DNA of 64,000 nucleotides from positions 284,412-348,411 of the forward strand of contig NZ_BMRX01000011.1 of NCBI RefSeq assembly GCF_014648855.1, in the 5' to 3' direction. This DNA comes from Streptomyces parvulus (GTDB taxonomy: Bacteria > Actinomycetota > Actinomycetes > Streptomycetales > Streptomycetaceae). Shown here piece after piece: positions 1-8,551 of this stretch. The notes under the pieces are model-generated. The model was given only the letters and a program-made list of their open reading frames with translations. It was not told the DNA's origin and ran no database searches. Numbering within the stretch: position 1 is the stretch's first letter; the number at the start of each line of letters is the position of its first letter. Position numbers and translations under genes: made by a program.

Positions 1-963
1 CCCGGCGCGCAGCAGGCGGTGGACCTCGACACCGCGGTGGAGTTCCTTGCGGAGGTTCTCGCGCCGGGAGTTGGTGATGGACAGGGCGAGCGAGAGCTTC
101 AGCATGGCCGGGGCGCCGGTGCGGTACACGGTCCGCAGCGAGGAGGTGGGGTGCCACGGGGCGCCCCCGGCGCCGAGGTCCCTGAGCAGCCCGGCGTCCA
201 GCAGCGCGGCGGTCCCGGGCCGCTGCTGGACGGCGCGGAACTGCCAGGGGTGGAGCGGCAGGAGCGCGTACCCGTCGGGCGGCGCGGGCCCGTCCGCGGC
301 CAGGCGCGCGACGAGGTCGGGGGCGGCCACCCGGCGGCCGCGCTCGGTCCAGGCCGAGTCGGCGGCGAGGACGGACGGGGCGACGGCCACCCAGTGCAGG
401 GCGAAGGACCCGCGCAGTTCGGGTGAGTACCGGCGCCCCTCCGCCTCCGTGAGGCCTTCCCGGCTCTTGGGGGTGGGATGCAGCGGATGTCCGAGGAGGA
501 GCGCCTGTTCGGCGGTGAGGAACAGGTCGGTGCCGGCTTCGGTGGCGGGAGGACCGTCGGGGCGCTCCGCGCGGTCGCGGAGGAACACGGCGGTGCGGCG
601 GACCGAATCGGCCACGCGCGCGAGGAGGTCGGTTCCGTCGGGGCCGGGATCGCCGGGCGACTCACGCGCGAGCAGGGCGGCGAGCGCGACCGCGTCCACG
701 GGAGGCGCCGAGGACGGGGTGCCGGAGAGGCGCGGGAGGCCGAAGCGGTGCCGGCCCGTCGCGGACCGGTAGCGGACGGGCACCGCCAGGGCCGTACCGG
801 AGGCCGGGAGCGGGATGTGCAGGACGCCGCTGTGCGGAACGTCGACGCCTCTCTCGCGGACCCAGCAGCGGAGCAGGTTCCCGACGGTGGCCGCCTGTGC
901 CGCGGCGTGGTGGCCGGACACCGGGGCGGCGGGCGGCGACGGTCTGGGGGACGGGACGGACAT
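1..963 (-). CDS. IucA/IucC family siderophore synthetase (partial, C-terminus outside window)
   Basis: This gene encodes an NRPS-independent siderophore (NIS) synthetase of the IucA/IucC type, which uses ATP to join a carboxylic acid such as citrate to an amine or alcohol. About 321 N-terminal residues are visible and the frame runs off the left edge. The family motif GHPLHPTPKSREGL is clear, followed by 'LLPLHPWQF' and a later 'SLALSITNSRREN' segment typical of the adenylating core. The chosen ATG at 963 starts MSVPSPRPSPP. A TTG at 1107 overlapping the upstream stop is an alternative, and neither has a strong Shine-Dalgarno. It lies directly downstream of an aminotransferase on the same strand, so the two probably form a siderophore operon. 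Substrate cannot be told from sequence. Confidence 0.85.
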   Translation of the reverse strand, partial: MSVPSPRPSPPAAPVSGHHAAAQAATVGNLLRCWVRERGVDVPHSGVLHIPLPASGTALAVPVRYRSATGRHRFGLPRLSGTPSSAPPVDAVALAALLARESPGDPGPDGTDLLARVADSVRRTAVFLRDRAERPDGPPATEAGTDLFLTAEQALLLGHPLHPTPKSREGLTEAEGRRYSPELRGSFALHWVAVAPSVLAADSAWTERGRRVAAPDLVARLAADGPAPPDGYALLPLHPWQFRAVQQRPGTAALLDAGLLRDLGAGGAPWHPTSSLRTVYRTGAPAMLKLSLALSITNSRRENLRKELHRGVEVHRLLRAG

Positions 964-1103
964 CAGGGCGGGTGCGGTCGGCGGAGTGGCGGACGGCCGG
1001 GGTCCGGCCGGTTCGGTGAAGGTCTGCTCGGCGGTGCCCGGCTCGGGCGTGGGGCTGCTGTGCAACGGGGTCCTCGTGACGTGCTGGAGCGGGGCGGCGG
1101 GGC

Positions 1104-2408
1104 TCAACGCGCGGTGCGCGCCCCCGGGGGTGGGCCGTGGTCGGCGCGGCTTCGCTCCGCCGCCTGCACGGCGTCGGCGAGGCGGTCCAGGACCGCCGAC
1201 GTCTGCTCCTCGGTGACGATGAGGGGCGGCAGCAGTCGCAGCACGTTCCCGGCGGGGCCGGTCAGGTCCACGATCAACCCGCGCCGCAGGCACTCCCGTT
1301 GGACGGCGGCGGCGAGTTCCCCCGCGGTGCCCCCGCCCGGCCCGCCGTCCGGAGTCGTCAGCTCCATGGCGATCGCCAGGCCGCACCCGCGCACCGCCCC
1401 GACGCAGGCGAACTCCCCCGACAGGTCGCGCAGTCGGGCCAGTATCCGGGCCCCCACGCGGGCGGCGTGCTCGGCGAGGCGGTGGGCGCGGACGTAGGCC
1501 AGGGTGGCCGTGCCGGCGGCCAGGGCGAGTTGGTTGCCGCGGAAGGCGGCGGCGCCCGAGGCCCGTCCGTCGTCCAGATCGGTGCGGTGGACCACCGCGG
1601 CCAGGGGGAGGCTGCCGCCGATCGCCTTGGAGAGGACCAGCACGTCGGGGGTGACGCCGCTGTGCTCGACCGCCCAGAAGGCCCCGGTCCGCCCCACGCC
1701 CGTCTCGGTCTCGTCCGCGACGAGGGGCACGGACCGCCGCTCCGTGATCCGGCGCAGGCCGCGCAGCCAGGTGCCGGGAACGGGCCGCGGGCCGCACTCG
1801 CCGCGCACCGCTTCGACCAGCACCCCGGCGGGCGCCTCACCGGCCTCCGGCCAGCACGTCGCCGGGTCCGCCGCGTACTGGGCGTCGGTGGGGGTGACGA
1901 CCCGGGCCCGGCCGGTCGCGGCGCGGACCAGGGCGACGGCGGTGGCCACCGGCTCGGTGCCGCCCGGTCCGCAGAACCGCACGCGCGCGTGGCCGGCGAG
2001 ACCCGGCGGCAGGGTGCGCAGCAGCTCGGCGACGAAGGCGTCCTCGACCGGCGTGGTGAGGCCGGTGACCTGCAAGGGCGCGCCGGAGTCGAGCACCCTG
2101 CGGATCGCCTCCAGCACCACCGGGTGGTTGTGTCCGAGCGCCAGGGACCCCGCTCCCGACGAGCAGTCGAGGTAGCGGCGGCCGTCGGCGTCCTCGATGG
2201 TGAGCCCGCGGGCCCGCACCGGCACGACCGGCAGGGCGCGCGCGTAGGTACGCGCCGCGCTCTCGCGCGCCTGCCGGCGCCTCACCGCGCCCCCCGGCCC
2301 GGCAGCGGCGGAGTCCCCGAACTCCGCCCGCTCACCCTCCGTGCCGGCACCTCCGGGCCCGGCGCTCCCGGCCGCGGCCGTGATCACCTCGTACGCGGAC
2401 TCCACCAC
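1104..2408 (-). CDS. Class III PLP aminotransferase (diaminobutyrate/ornithine-type), siderophore-linked
   Basis: A 434-residue fold-type I, class III aminotransferase resembling diaminobutyrate-2-oxoglutarate transaminases. Visible landmarks are FCGPGGTEPVATA (cofactor phosphate loop), LVADETETGVGRTG (the Asp that contacts the PLP ring nitrogen) and VLSKAIGGSLPL with the PLP-binding lysine. I chose the GTG at 2408 because a GGAGGTGGGGGAG ribosome-binding stretch lies just upstream; a GTG at 2432 would add eight residues. The gene ends on the IucA/IucC gene's possible TTG start. Its likely job is to make a diamine or amino-acid building block for the NIS synthetase next door. The exact amine is unknown. 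Confidence 0.85.
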   Translation of the reverse strand: MVESAYEVITAAAGSAGPGGAGTEGERAEFGDSAAAGPGGAVRRRQARESAARTYARALPVVPVRARGLTIEDADGRRYLDCSSGAGSLALGHNHPVVLEAIRRVLDSGAPLQVTGLTTPVEDAFVAELLRTLPPGLAGHARVRFCGPGGTEPVATAVALVRAATGRARVVTPTDAQYAADPATCWPEAGEAPAGVLVEAVRGECGPRPVPGTWLRGLRRITERRSVPLVADETETGVGRTGAFWAVEHSGVTPDVLVLSKAIGGSLPLAAVVHRTDLDDGRASGAAAFRGNQLALAAGTATLAYVRAHRLAEHAARVGARILARLRDLSGEFACVGAVRGCGLAIAMELTTPDGGPGGGTAGELAAAVQRECLRRGLIVDLTGPAGNVLRLLPPLIVTEEQTSAVLDRLADAVQAAERSRADHGPPPGARTAR

Positions 2409-2688
2409 GGCTCCCCCACCTCCCCTGGTCACCCGGCAGCGACCCCCACCGCTAGCAACCGGTGCGCGTGCCAGGGGTTACGGGTTGCCCGAAGATCATT
2501 GCCGTCGGGGCGGCTGTGTCCGAACCGTTGCCGTTCCGTCGGAACTCCCCCACAGGCGGCGCATAGTGTGTGGTCCCGTTCCAGGTCGCCGCCGCCCCGC
2601 GAAGTCCGGGACGGCCGGCAGGCCGGACCGGGGAGGCGGAGCGGCCGGCGCCGCACCACGTTCGTTCACAGCAGGGGGAGTCGACACC

Positions 2689-3915
2689 ATGCGATCCATA
2701 CGTCCGTCGTTCAGCATGCGCGGAAAGGGGCGCGGACGGCGCGGGGGCTCGTCCGCGGCCGCGGTGGCGCTCGTCTCGGCGCTCGCGCTCACCGCCACCG
2801 CGTGCGAGTCCGGCGACCCCGAGGCGGGCGGCGAGGCGTCGGCCTCCGCGACCGCCGCGGACGACGGCAACGGCGGCATCCGCATCCCGGAGCACATCAA
2901 GGACAAGCTCAAGGAACGCGGGATCGACGTCGACGACTGGAAGAACGGCGCCTGGCGGGACTGGAGCAAGGACGACTGGCTGCGCGAGGCGCAGGACTTC
3001 GTCAACCCGATCATCGCCGGCCTGTGGGACCCGGACCGGATGCGGGACGCCGAGGAGCCGGGCAAGGAGGTCGACGACAGCGACCTCTCGGGCGACCAGG
3101 GCGTCACCGACCCGGAGCCGGCACCCGTCGAGGCCCGGCCCGTCGCTCCCAAGTACCACGACAGCGCCGCCACGGCGGGCAAGGTGCTCTTCGACTCGCC
3201 CGAGGGCTCGATGGTCTGCTCGGCGACCGTGGTCGAGGACCCGGCCAACCCCGGCAAGTCCAACCTGGTGTGGACGGCCGGCCACTGCGTGCACGCCGGC
3301 AAGAAGGGCGGCTGGTACCGCAACATCGCCTTCGTTCCCTCGTACAACGACGCCGGCAAGTCGGCCGCGGAGCTCCAGGACGCCACCAAGGAGGAGCTCG
3401 CTCCCTACGGCGTCTGGTGGGGCGACTGGGCGCAGACCTCCGACCAGTGGATCGAGCAGGGCGGTGCGACGGGCGGTGACGGCGCTCCGTACGACTACGC
3501 CGTGATCCACGTGACGCCGGAGAAGGGCGGCGGCGGCAAGTCGCTGGAGGAGACCGTCGGCGCCGCGCTGCCGGTGGACTTCGGGGCGCCCGCGGTGCCC
3601 GAGGTCGAGAGCATCGAGGCGACCGGCTACCCGGCGGCGCCGCCGTACGACGGCCAGAAGCTGTACCAGTGCCAGGACAAGCCCGGACGGCTGTCCATCG
3701 AGGCCGCCGACCCGACGATGTACCGCATCGGCTGCACCATGACCGGCGGTTCGTCCGGCGGCGGCTGGGTCGCGACCGGCTCCGACGGCAAGCCGGCGCT
3801 GGTGTCCAACACCTCGATCGGCCCGGTGACGGCGGGCTGGCTGGCCGGTCCGCGGCTGGACAAGCGCGCCAAGGGCGTGCTCGACGCGGTCAGCGGCAAG
3901 TTCGCCGGTCAGTGA
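2689..3915 (+). CDS. Secreted lipoprotein trypsin-like serine protease, copy 1
   Basis: A 408-residue exported serine peptidase. The N-terminus is basic and then hydrophobic, with a lipobox-like ATAC giving lipid-modified Cys39. After a charged disordered stretch comes a Trp-rich conserved region (about 65-120, with GIDVDDWKNGAW and DFVNPIIAGLWDPDRM). The chymotrypsin-fold catalytic domain carries His199 in TAGHC, Asp269 in YDYAVIHV and Ser356 in GGSSGGG. The start at 2689 follows a GGGGGAG ribosome-binding site; a longer in-frame extension exists but lacks this support. The next gene on the same strand is a clear paralog. Surface location is inferred from the lipobox, and the substrate is unknown. 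Confidence 0.88.
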   Translation: MRSIRPSFSMRGKGRGRRGGSSAAAVALVSALALTATACESGDPEAGGEASASATAADDGNGGIRIPEHIKDKLKERGIDVDDWKNGAWRDWSKDDWLREAQDFVNPIIAGLWDPDRMRDAEEPGKEVDDSDLSGDQGVTDPEPAPVEARPVAPKYHDSAATAGKVLFDSPEGSMVCSATVVEDPANPGKSNLVWTAGHCVHAGKKGGWYRNIAFVPSYNDAGKSAAELQDATKEELAPYGVWWGDWAQTSDQWIEQGGATGGDGAPYDYAVIHVTPEKGGGGKSLEETVGAALPVDFGAPAVPEVESIEATGYPAAPPYDGQKLYQCQDKPGRLSIEAADPTMYRIGCTMTGGSSGGGWVATGSDGKPALVSNTSIGPVTAGWLAGPRLDKRAKGVLDAVSGKFAGQ

Positions 3916-3936
3916 GCGCGGCCCGCAGGCCGCGCT
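3915..3936 (+). terminator. Perfect hairpin after protease copy 1
   Basis: AGCGCGGCC and GGCCGCGCT pair perfectly around a CGCA loop directly at the stop codon of protease copy 1. A second stem, CGGTGGGGCG with CGCCCCACCG (3949-3986), follows in the same intergenic gap. There is no U tract. These could attenuate read-through into copy 2 or protect the mRNA 3' end. Confidence 0.5.
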
Positions 3937-4030
3937 GAACCAGCAGGACGGTGGGGCGGGTCGGGCCGCGGTCCGGCGCCCCACCGGGCGTTCCTTCACT
4001 CACACACGTTCCAACGGGGGTCGTACCAGG

Positions 4031-5239
4031 ATGCGTTCCACACCCATGTCCGCCGCGCCACGGCGCGTCCGGCGCACCGCTTTCGTCGCGGCCGGTCTCG
4101 TCACCGCCCTGACGCTGACCGCTTGCGGATCGGACCAGGAGGAGGCCGACGCCAAGCCGGCCGACGGCGCCTCGCAGGCCGCCGACGCCGGTGCCTCCGG
4201 TGACGGCGAGGGCGGTCTGCCCGCCGGGATCGCCGACCGGCTCAAGGAGCAGGGCATCGACGTCGACCAGTGGAAGGAAGGCGGCTGGAAGAACTGGGAC
4301 CGGGACAAGTGGCTCACCGAGGCCAAGGACTTCGTCAACCCGATGATCGAGGGCCTGTGGAAGCCCGACCGGATGAAGTCCGCCCAGGAGGCCGACAAGA
4401 CCGTCACCACCCAGGACGCCTCCGCCGACCAGGGTGCCACCGACCCGGAGCCCGCCCCGGTGGAGGCCGTCGCCGAGAAGACGCCCTACCACGACAACGC
4501 CGCCCCGGTGGGCAAGGTCTTCTTCGACTCGCCCGAGGGATCGATGGTCTGCTCGGGCACCGTCATCAAGGACGTGAACCACCCGGGCAAGTCCAACCTG
4601 GTGTGGACGGCCGGGCACTGCGTGCACGCCGGCGGCAGCGGCGGCTGGTACCGCAACATCGCCTTCGTGCCGTCGTACAACGACCTCGCCAAGTCGGAGG
4701 CGCAGCTGGCCGACGCGACGACCGCCGAGATGGCGCCGTACGGCACCTGGTGGGCCGACTGGGCGTCGACGTCCAACCAGTGGATCCAGGGCGGTTCGGA
4801 GGAGGGCGGCGACGGCGCCGCCTACGACTACTCGGTGCTGCACGTGAAGCCCGAACAGGGCAGCAAGTCCCTGGAGGAGACCGTCGGTGCCGCCCTGGAG
4901 GTGGACTTCTCCGCGCCGTCCGCGACCGAGGTGCCCAGCATGGGCGCGTGGGGCTACCCGGCCGCGGCGCCGTACAACGGGCTGCAGATGTTCAAGTGCG
5001 TCGACCGGCCCGGCCGGCTGTCGCTGAGCCCGTCGCTGCCCACGATGTACCGCATCGGCTGCACCATGACCGGAGGTTCGTCCGGCGGCGGCTGGTTCCG
5101 GGTGGTGGACGGTGAGACCAGGCTGGTCTCGAACACCTCGATCGGCCCGCTGGAGAACACCTGGCTGGCGGGTCCGCGCCTCGGCCCGGAGGCGCAGGAG
5201 ATGTACCAGAACATGAGCAGGACGTACGGCGGTCAGTGA
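4031..5239 (+). CDS. Secreted lipoprotein trypsin-like serine protease, copy 2
   Basis: A 402-residue paralog of the preceding gene, 115 bp downstream on the same strand. It has a canonical lipobox LTAC with Cys32, an acidic low-complexity linker, the same Trp-rich region (GIDVDQWKEGGW, DFVNPMIEGLWKPDRM) and a catalytic domain with TAGHC, YDYSVLHV and GGSSGGG carrying the His, Asp and Ser. The start at ATG 4031 follows a G-rich ribosome-binding stretch. The two proteins are alike through both the Trp-rich region and the catalytic domain but differ in the linker, consistent with a local duplication. A strong terminator follows. Confidence 0.88.
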   Translation: MRSTPMSAAPRRVRRTAFVAAGLVTALTLTACGSDQEEADAKPADGASQAADAGASGDGEGGLPAGIADRLKEQGIDVDQWKEGGWKNWDRDKWLTEAKDFVNPMIEGLWKPDRMKSAQEADKTVTTQDASADQGATDPEPAPVEAVAEKTPYHDNAAPVGKVFFDSPEGSMVCSGTVIKDVNHPGKSNLVWTAGHCVHAGGSGGWYRNIAFVPSYNDLAKSEAQLADATTAEMAPYGTWWADWASTSNQWIQGGSEEGGDGAAYDYSVLHVKPEQGSKSLEETVGAALEVDFSAPSATEVPSMGAWGYPAAAPYNGLQMFKCVDRPGRLSLSPSLPTMYRIGCTMTGGSSGGGWFRVVDGETRLVSNTSIGPLENTWLAGPRLGPEAQEMYQNMSRTYGGQ

Positions 5240-5243
5240 CCGG

Positions 5244-5292
5244 ACGCCGGAAGGCCCGCCCCCGCTGCGTGCGGGGGCGGGCCTTCCGGCGT
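5244..5292. terminator. Bidirectional terminator between protease copy 2 and hflX
   Basis: A 22-bp perfect GC-rich stem (ACGCCGGAAGGCCCGCCCCC... and its complement) around a TGCGT loop sits between two convergent genes. It can act on both strands. Confidence 0.85.
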
Positions 5293-5306
5293 TCGCGATG
5301 CCCGGG

Positions 5307-6800
5307 TCAGAGCGCGGGCGTCGGGGCGTACGGCGTCAGCTCCGCCGCCAGCTCCTCGTGCACCCGCACCTTGAGCAGGGTGCCCTCCGCGGTGTGCTCC
5401 TCGGAGATCACCTCGCCCTCGTCGTGGGCGCGCGCGACCAGCTTGCCGTGGGTGTACGGCACGAGCGCCTCGATCTCCACCGAGGGACGCGGCAGCTCGT
5501 TGTCGATCAGGGCGAGCAGCTGGTCGATGTTGCGACCGGTGCGTGCCGAGACGGCGATGGCGCGCTTCTCGACCCGCAGCAGCCGCTGCAGGACCAGCGG
5601 GTCGGCCATGTCCGCCTTGTTGACGACGACGATCTCGGGTACGTCGGTGGCGCCGACGTCCCTGATCACCTCGCGCACTGCGGCCAGCTGCTCCTCCGGG
5701 ACCGGGTGCGAACCGTCGACCACGTGCAGGATCAGGTCGGATTCGCCGACCTCCTCCATCGTGGAGCGGAACGCCTCGACCAGGTGGTGCGGCAGGTGCC
5801 GGACGAAGCCGACGGTGTCGGCCAGCGTGTACAGGCGGCCGCTCGGCGTCTCCGCGCGGCGGACGGTCGGGTCCAGGGTGGCGAACAGCGCGTTCTCCAC
5901 CAGGACGCCCGCGCCCGTCAGGCGGTTGAGCAGCGAGGACTTGCCGGCGTTGGTGTACCCCGCGATGGCGACGGAGGGCACCTTGTGGCGCTTGCGCTCC
6001 TGGCGCTTGATCTCGCGGCCGGTCTTCATCTCCGCGATCTCCCGGCGCATCTTCGCCATCTTCTCGCGGATCCGGCGCCGGTCCGTCTCGATCTTGGTCT
6101 CACCGGGACCGCGGGTGGCGAGACCGCCGCCCTTGCCGCCGCCCATCTGACGGGACAGCGACTGGCCCCAGCCGCGCAGCCTGGGCAGCATGTACTGCAT
6201 CTGCGCGAGCGCGACCTGCGCCTTGCCCTCACGGGACTTGGCGTGCTGGGCGAAGATGTCCAGGATCAGGGCGGTGCGGTCGATGACCTTGACCTTGACG
6301 ACGTCCTCGAGGTGGATCAGCTGTCCGGGGCTCAGCTCACCGTCGCAGATGACGGTGTCGGCGCCCGTGTGGAGGACGACGTCGCGCAGCTCCTCGGCCT
6401 TGCCGGAGCCGATGTAGGTCGCGGCGTCCGGCTTGTCGCGGCGCTGGATGACGCCGTCGAGGACGAGGGCGCCGGCCGTCTCGGCGAGGGCGGCCAGCTC
6501 GGCCAGCGAGTTCTCCGCGTCCTGCACGGTGCCCGAGGTCCACACGCCGACGAGGACGACCCGCTCCAGGCGGAGCTGGCGGTACTCGACCTCGGTGACG
6601 TCCTCGAGCTCGGTGGAGAGGCCCGCCACACGGCGCAGGGCCGCGCGGTCGGAGCGGTCGAACTGCTCACCGTCCCACGTCGAGTCGATCTCGTGGCTCC
6701 GGGCGACGTCCTCTTCCATCAGGGCATCGGCCCGAAGGCCCTCGGGATAGGTCTGCGCGAGACGCTTGGTGTCCTGGGAGTGGGAAGAAGAGGAGGTCAT
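5307..6800 (-). CDS. hflX: GTPase HflX, ribosome-associated
   Basis: A 497-residue HflX-family GTPase, which binds the large ribosomal subunit and splits stalled or stressed 70S ribosomes. The N-terminal HflX domain contains ATYIGSGKAEEL and the linker helix MLPRLRGWGQSLSRQMGGG, followed by GPGETKIETDRRRI. The G domain shows GYTNAGKSS (P-loop, about 281-289), DTVGFVRHLP (G3) and VVNKADMADP (G4). The ATG at 6800 has an AAGGA ribosome-binding site. The gene stands alone, with a shared terminator downstream. Confidence 0.95.
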   Translation of the reverse strand: MTSSSSHSQDTKRLAQTYPEGLRADALMEEDVARSHEIDSTWDGEQFDRSDRAALRRVAGLSTELEDVTEVEYRQLRLERVVLVGVWTSGTVQDAENSLAELAALAETAGALVLDGVIQRRDKPDAATYIGSGKAEELRDVVLHTGADTVICDGELSPGQLIHLEDVVKVKVIDRTALILDIFAQHAKSREGKAQVALAQMQYMLPRLRGWGQSLSRQMGGGKGGGLATRGPGETKIETDRRRIREKMAKMRREIAEMKTGREIKRQERKRHKVPSVAIAGYTNAGKSSLLNRLTGAGVLVENALFATLDPTVRRAETPSGRLYTLADTVGFVRHLPHHLVEAFRSTMEEVGESDLILHVVDGSHPVPEEQLAAVREVIRDVGATDVPEIVVVNKADMADPLVLQRLLRVEKRAIAVSARTGRNIDQLLALIDNELPRPSVEIEALVPYTHGKLVARAHDEGEVISEEHTAEGTLLKVRVHEELAAELTPYAPTPAL

Positions 6801-6946
6801 TGGATCCTTACGTAGGTGGGAGACGCGTCGGGCCGCACTTCGGCCGCGACACTGTGCACAACGCGTGAGCGGCCGGGTAGATTCCCGCGGCCCGTACCGC
6901 GCCGTCCCGAAGATGGTCGCACGGCACGAGCCGTCTCGTCACCGGC

Positions 6947-8476
6947 TTATCGCCCGTGCGCCCCGGAGGGCGCGGGCGCCTTGGCGGCGGCCGTGGGCTT
7001 CCAGTCCGGGTGGCCGGGCATCGGCGGGGTCTTCTGCCCGTACAGCCAGCCCTGGAGGAAGCCGCCCAGGTCGCGTCCCGCGATCTCGGAGGCGAGCCGG
7101 ACGAAGTCGGCGGTGGTGGCGTTGGCGTCCCGGTGGCGGTCGACCCAGCCGGCCTCCAGGCGCTCGAAGGCCTCCCGGCCGATCTCCTGGCGCAGGGCGT
7201 AGAGCACCAGCGCGGCCCCGTCGTAGACGTTGGCGCGGAAGATCCCGGTCTTGCTGCCGGACGTGGGCGGCTTGGGGGCGGCCGGGGGCCCTCCCTTGGC
7301 CCGCCAGCCGTCGGAGGCGCCGTAGGCGGCCTTCATCCGCGCCGCCACGGTCTTGCCGGCGGTCTCCTCCGCGTACAGGGCCTCGTACCAGGTGGCGTGC
7401 CCCTCGTTGAGCCACAGGTCGGACCAGGTGCCGGGGCTGACGCTGTTGCCGAACCACTGGTGGGCCAGCTCGTGCACCATGATCGAGTCGACGTACCACT
7501 CGGGGTAGCCGGGCTCGGTGAACAGTTCGCGCTCGAAGAGGGAGAGCGTCTGGGTCTCGAGCTCGAAGCCGGTGGTGGCGTCGGCCATGAGCAGGCCGTA
7601 CGTCTCGAAGGGGTAGCGCCCGACCTTCTTCTCCATCCAGGCGATCTGGTCCGGCGTCTTGCGCAGCCACGGTTCGAGCGCCGCGCGGTGGGCGGTCGGG
7701 ACGACGTCCCGGACGGGCAGTCCGTGCGGGCCGGTGCGGTGCAGCACCGTGGAGCGGCCGATGGAGACCTGGGCGAGTTCCGTCGCCATGGGGTGCCGGG
7801 TCCGGTAGGTCCAGGTGGTCGACCCGCCGGTGCGGTCGACGTCGGCCGGCAGTCCGTTGGCGACGGCCGTGAGCCCGTCGGGCGCGGTGACGCGGAAGGT
7901 GAAGCGCGCCTTGTCGGAGGGGTGGTCGTTGCAGGGGAAGACCAGGTGGGCGACGTCGGCCTGGTTGGCCATGGCGAGGCCGTCGGCGGTGCGCACCCAG
8001 CCGCCCTGGCGGTCCTCCGGATACACGGGGTCGCTGCTGTGCCGCACGGTGATCCGCGTCCACTCGCCCTCGTCCAGGGCGTCGTCCGGGGTGACGACCA
8101 GGTCCTCGCCGGCCGTGGCGAAGGCGGCGGGCTCGCCGTCGACCTCGACGGAGTCGACCTTGCCGTGGGCGAAGTCGAGGTTGACCCGGTCCAGGTCGGC
8201 CGTCGTCCGGGCGTCGATCGTGGTGACGGCCTTCAGCGGCTTGCTGTTGCTGCCCGAGTAGGTGAAGGAGAGGTCGTACGCAGCCACGTCGTAGCCGGGG
8301 TTGCCCAGGTGCGGGTAGAGCCGGTCGCCGACGCCGAGCGGGGCGGGCGGGGCGCTCGCGGCGACCAGGCAGACGGAGACGGCCGAGGCGAGCAGGGCCA
8401 CCGCCCTGAGCCGGCGGCGGGAGCGTGCGCGGGGCCCCGCGTCACGGGAGGGCGGGGTGTGAGGGGTGTGCGGCAT
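6947..8476 (-). CDS. Secreted M1 family zinc metallopeptidase (aminopeptidase N-like)
   Basis: A 509-residue M1 peptidase. A basic N-terminus and the hydrophobic segment RAVALLASAVSVCLVAASA form a signal peptide or anchor. The beta-rich N-domain is followed by the gluzincin centre: HELAHQWFG (about residue 333) supplies two zinc ligands and the catalytic Glu, and LWLNEGHATWYEAL 18 residues later supplies the third ligand. It is shorter than full-length PepN (about 850 residues), as in the compact secreted actinobacterial type. The ATG at 8476 is the only start in a good position. The probable role is trimming peptides outside the membrane. Confidence 0.9.
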   Translation of the reverse strand: MPHTPHTPPSRDAGPRARSRRRLRAVALLASAVSVCLVAASAPPAPLGVGDRLYPHLGNPGYDVAAYDLSFTYSGSNSKPLKAVTTIDARTTADLDRVNLDFAHGKVDSVEVDGEPAAFATAGEDLVVTPDDALDEGEWTRITVRHSSDPVYPEDRQGGWVRTADGLAMANQADVAHLVFPCNDHPSDKARFTFRVTAPDGLTAVANGLPADVDRTGGSTTWTYRTRHPMATELAQVSIGRSTVLHRTGPHGLPVRDVVPTAHRAALEPWLRKTPDQIAWMEKKVGRYPFETYGLLMADATTGFELETQTLSLFERELFTEPGYPEWYVDSIMVHELAHQWFGNSVSPGTWSDLWLNEGHATWYEALYAEETAGKTVAARMKAAYGASDGWRAKGGPPAAPKPPTSGSKTGIFRANVYDGAALVLYALRQEIGREAFERLEAGWVDRHRDANATTADFVRLASEIAGRDLGGFLQGWLYGQKTPPMPGHPDWKPTAAAKAPAPSGAHGR

Positions 8477-8551
8477 CCCTCACGGCTATCAGCGCGCGCG
8501 TGCCCCGCGGCGACGGCGCGCGCCCGGGGCACTCGAACGGGTACGTCCGGC

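Noticed and set aside
6853..6861. A DnaA box upstream of hflX
   Set aside because: TTGTGCACA has a mismatch at a conserved position. It is mentioned only with the perfect site at 16655.
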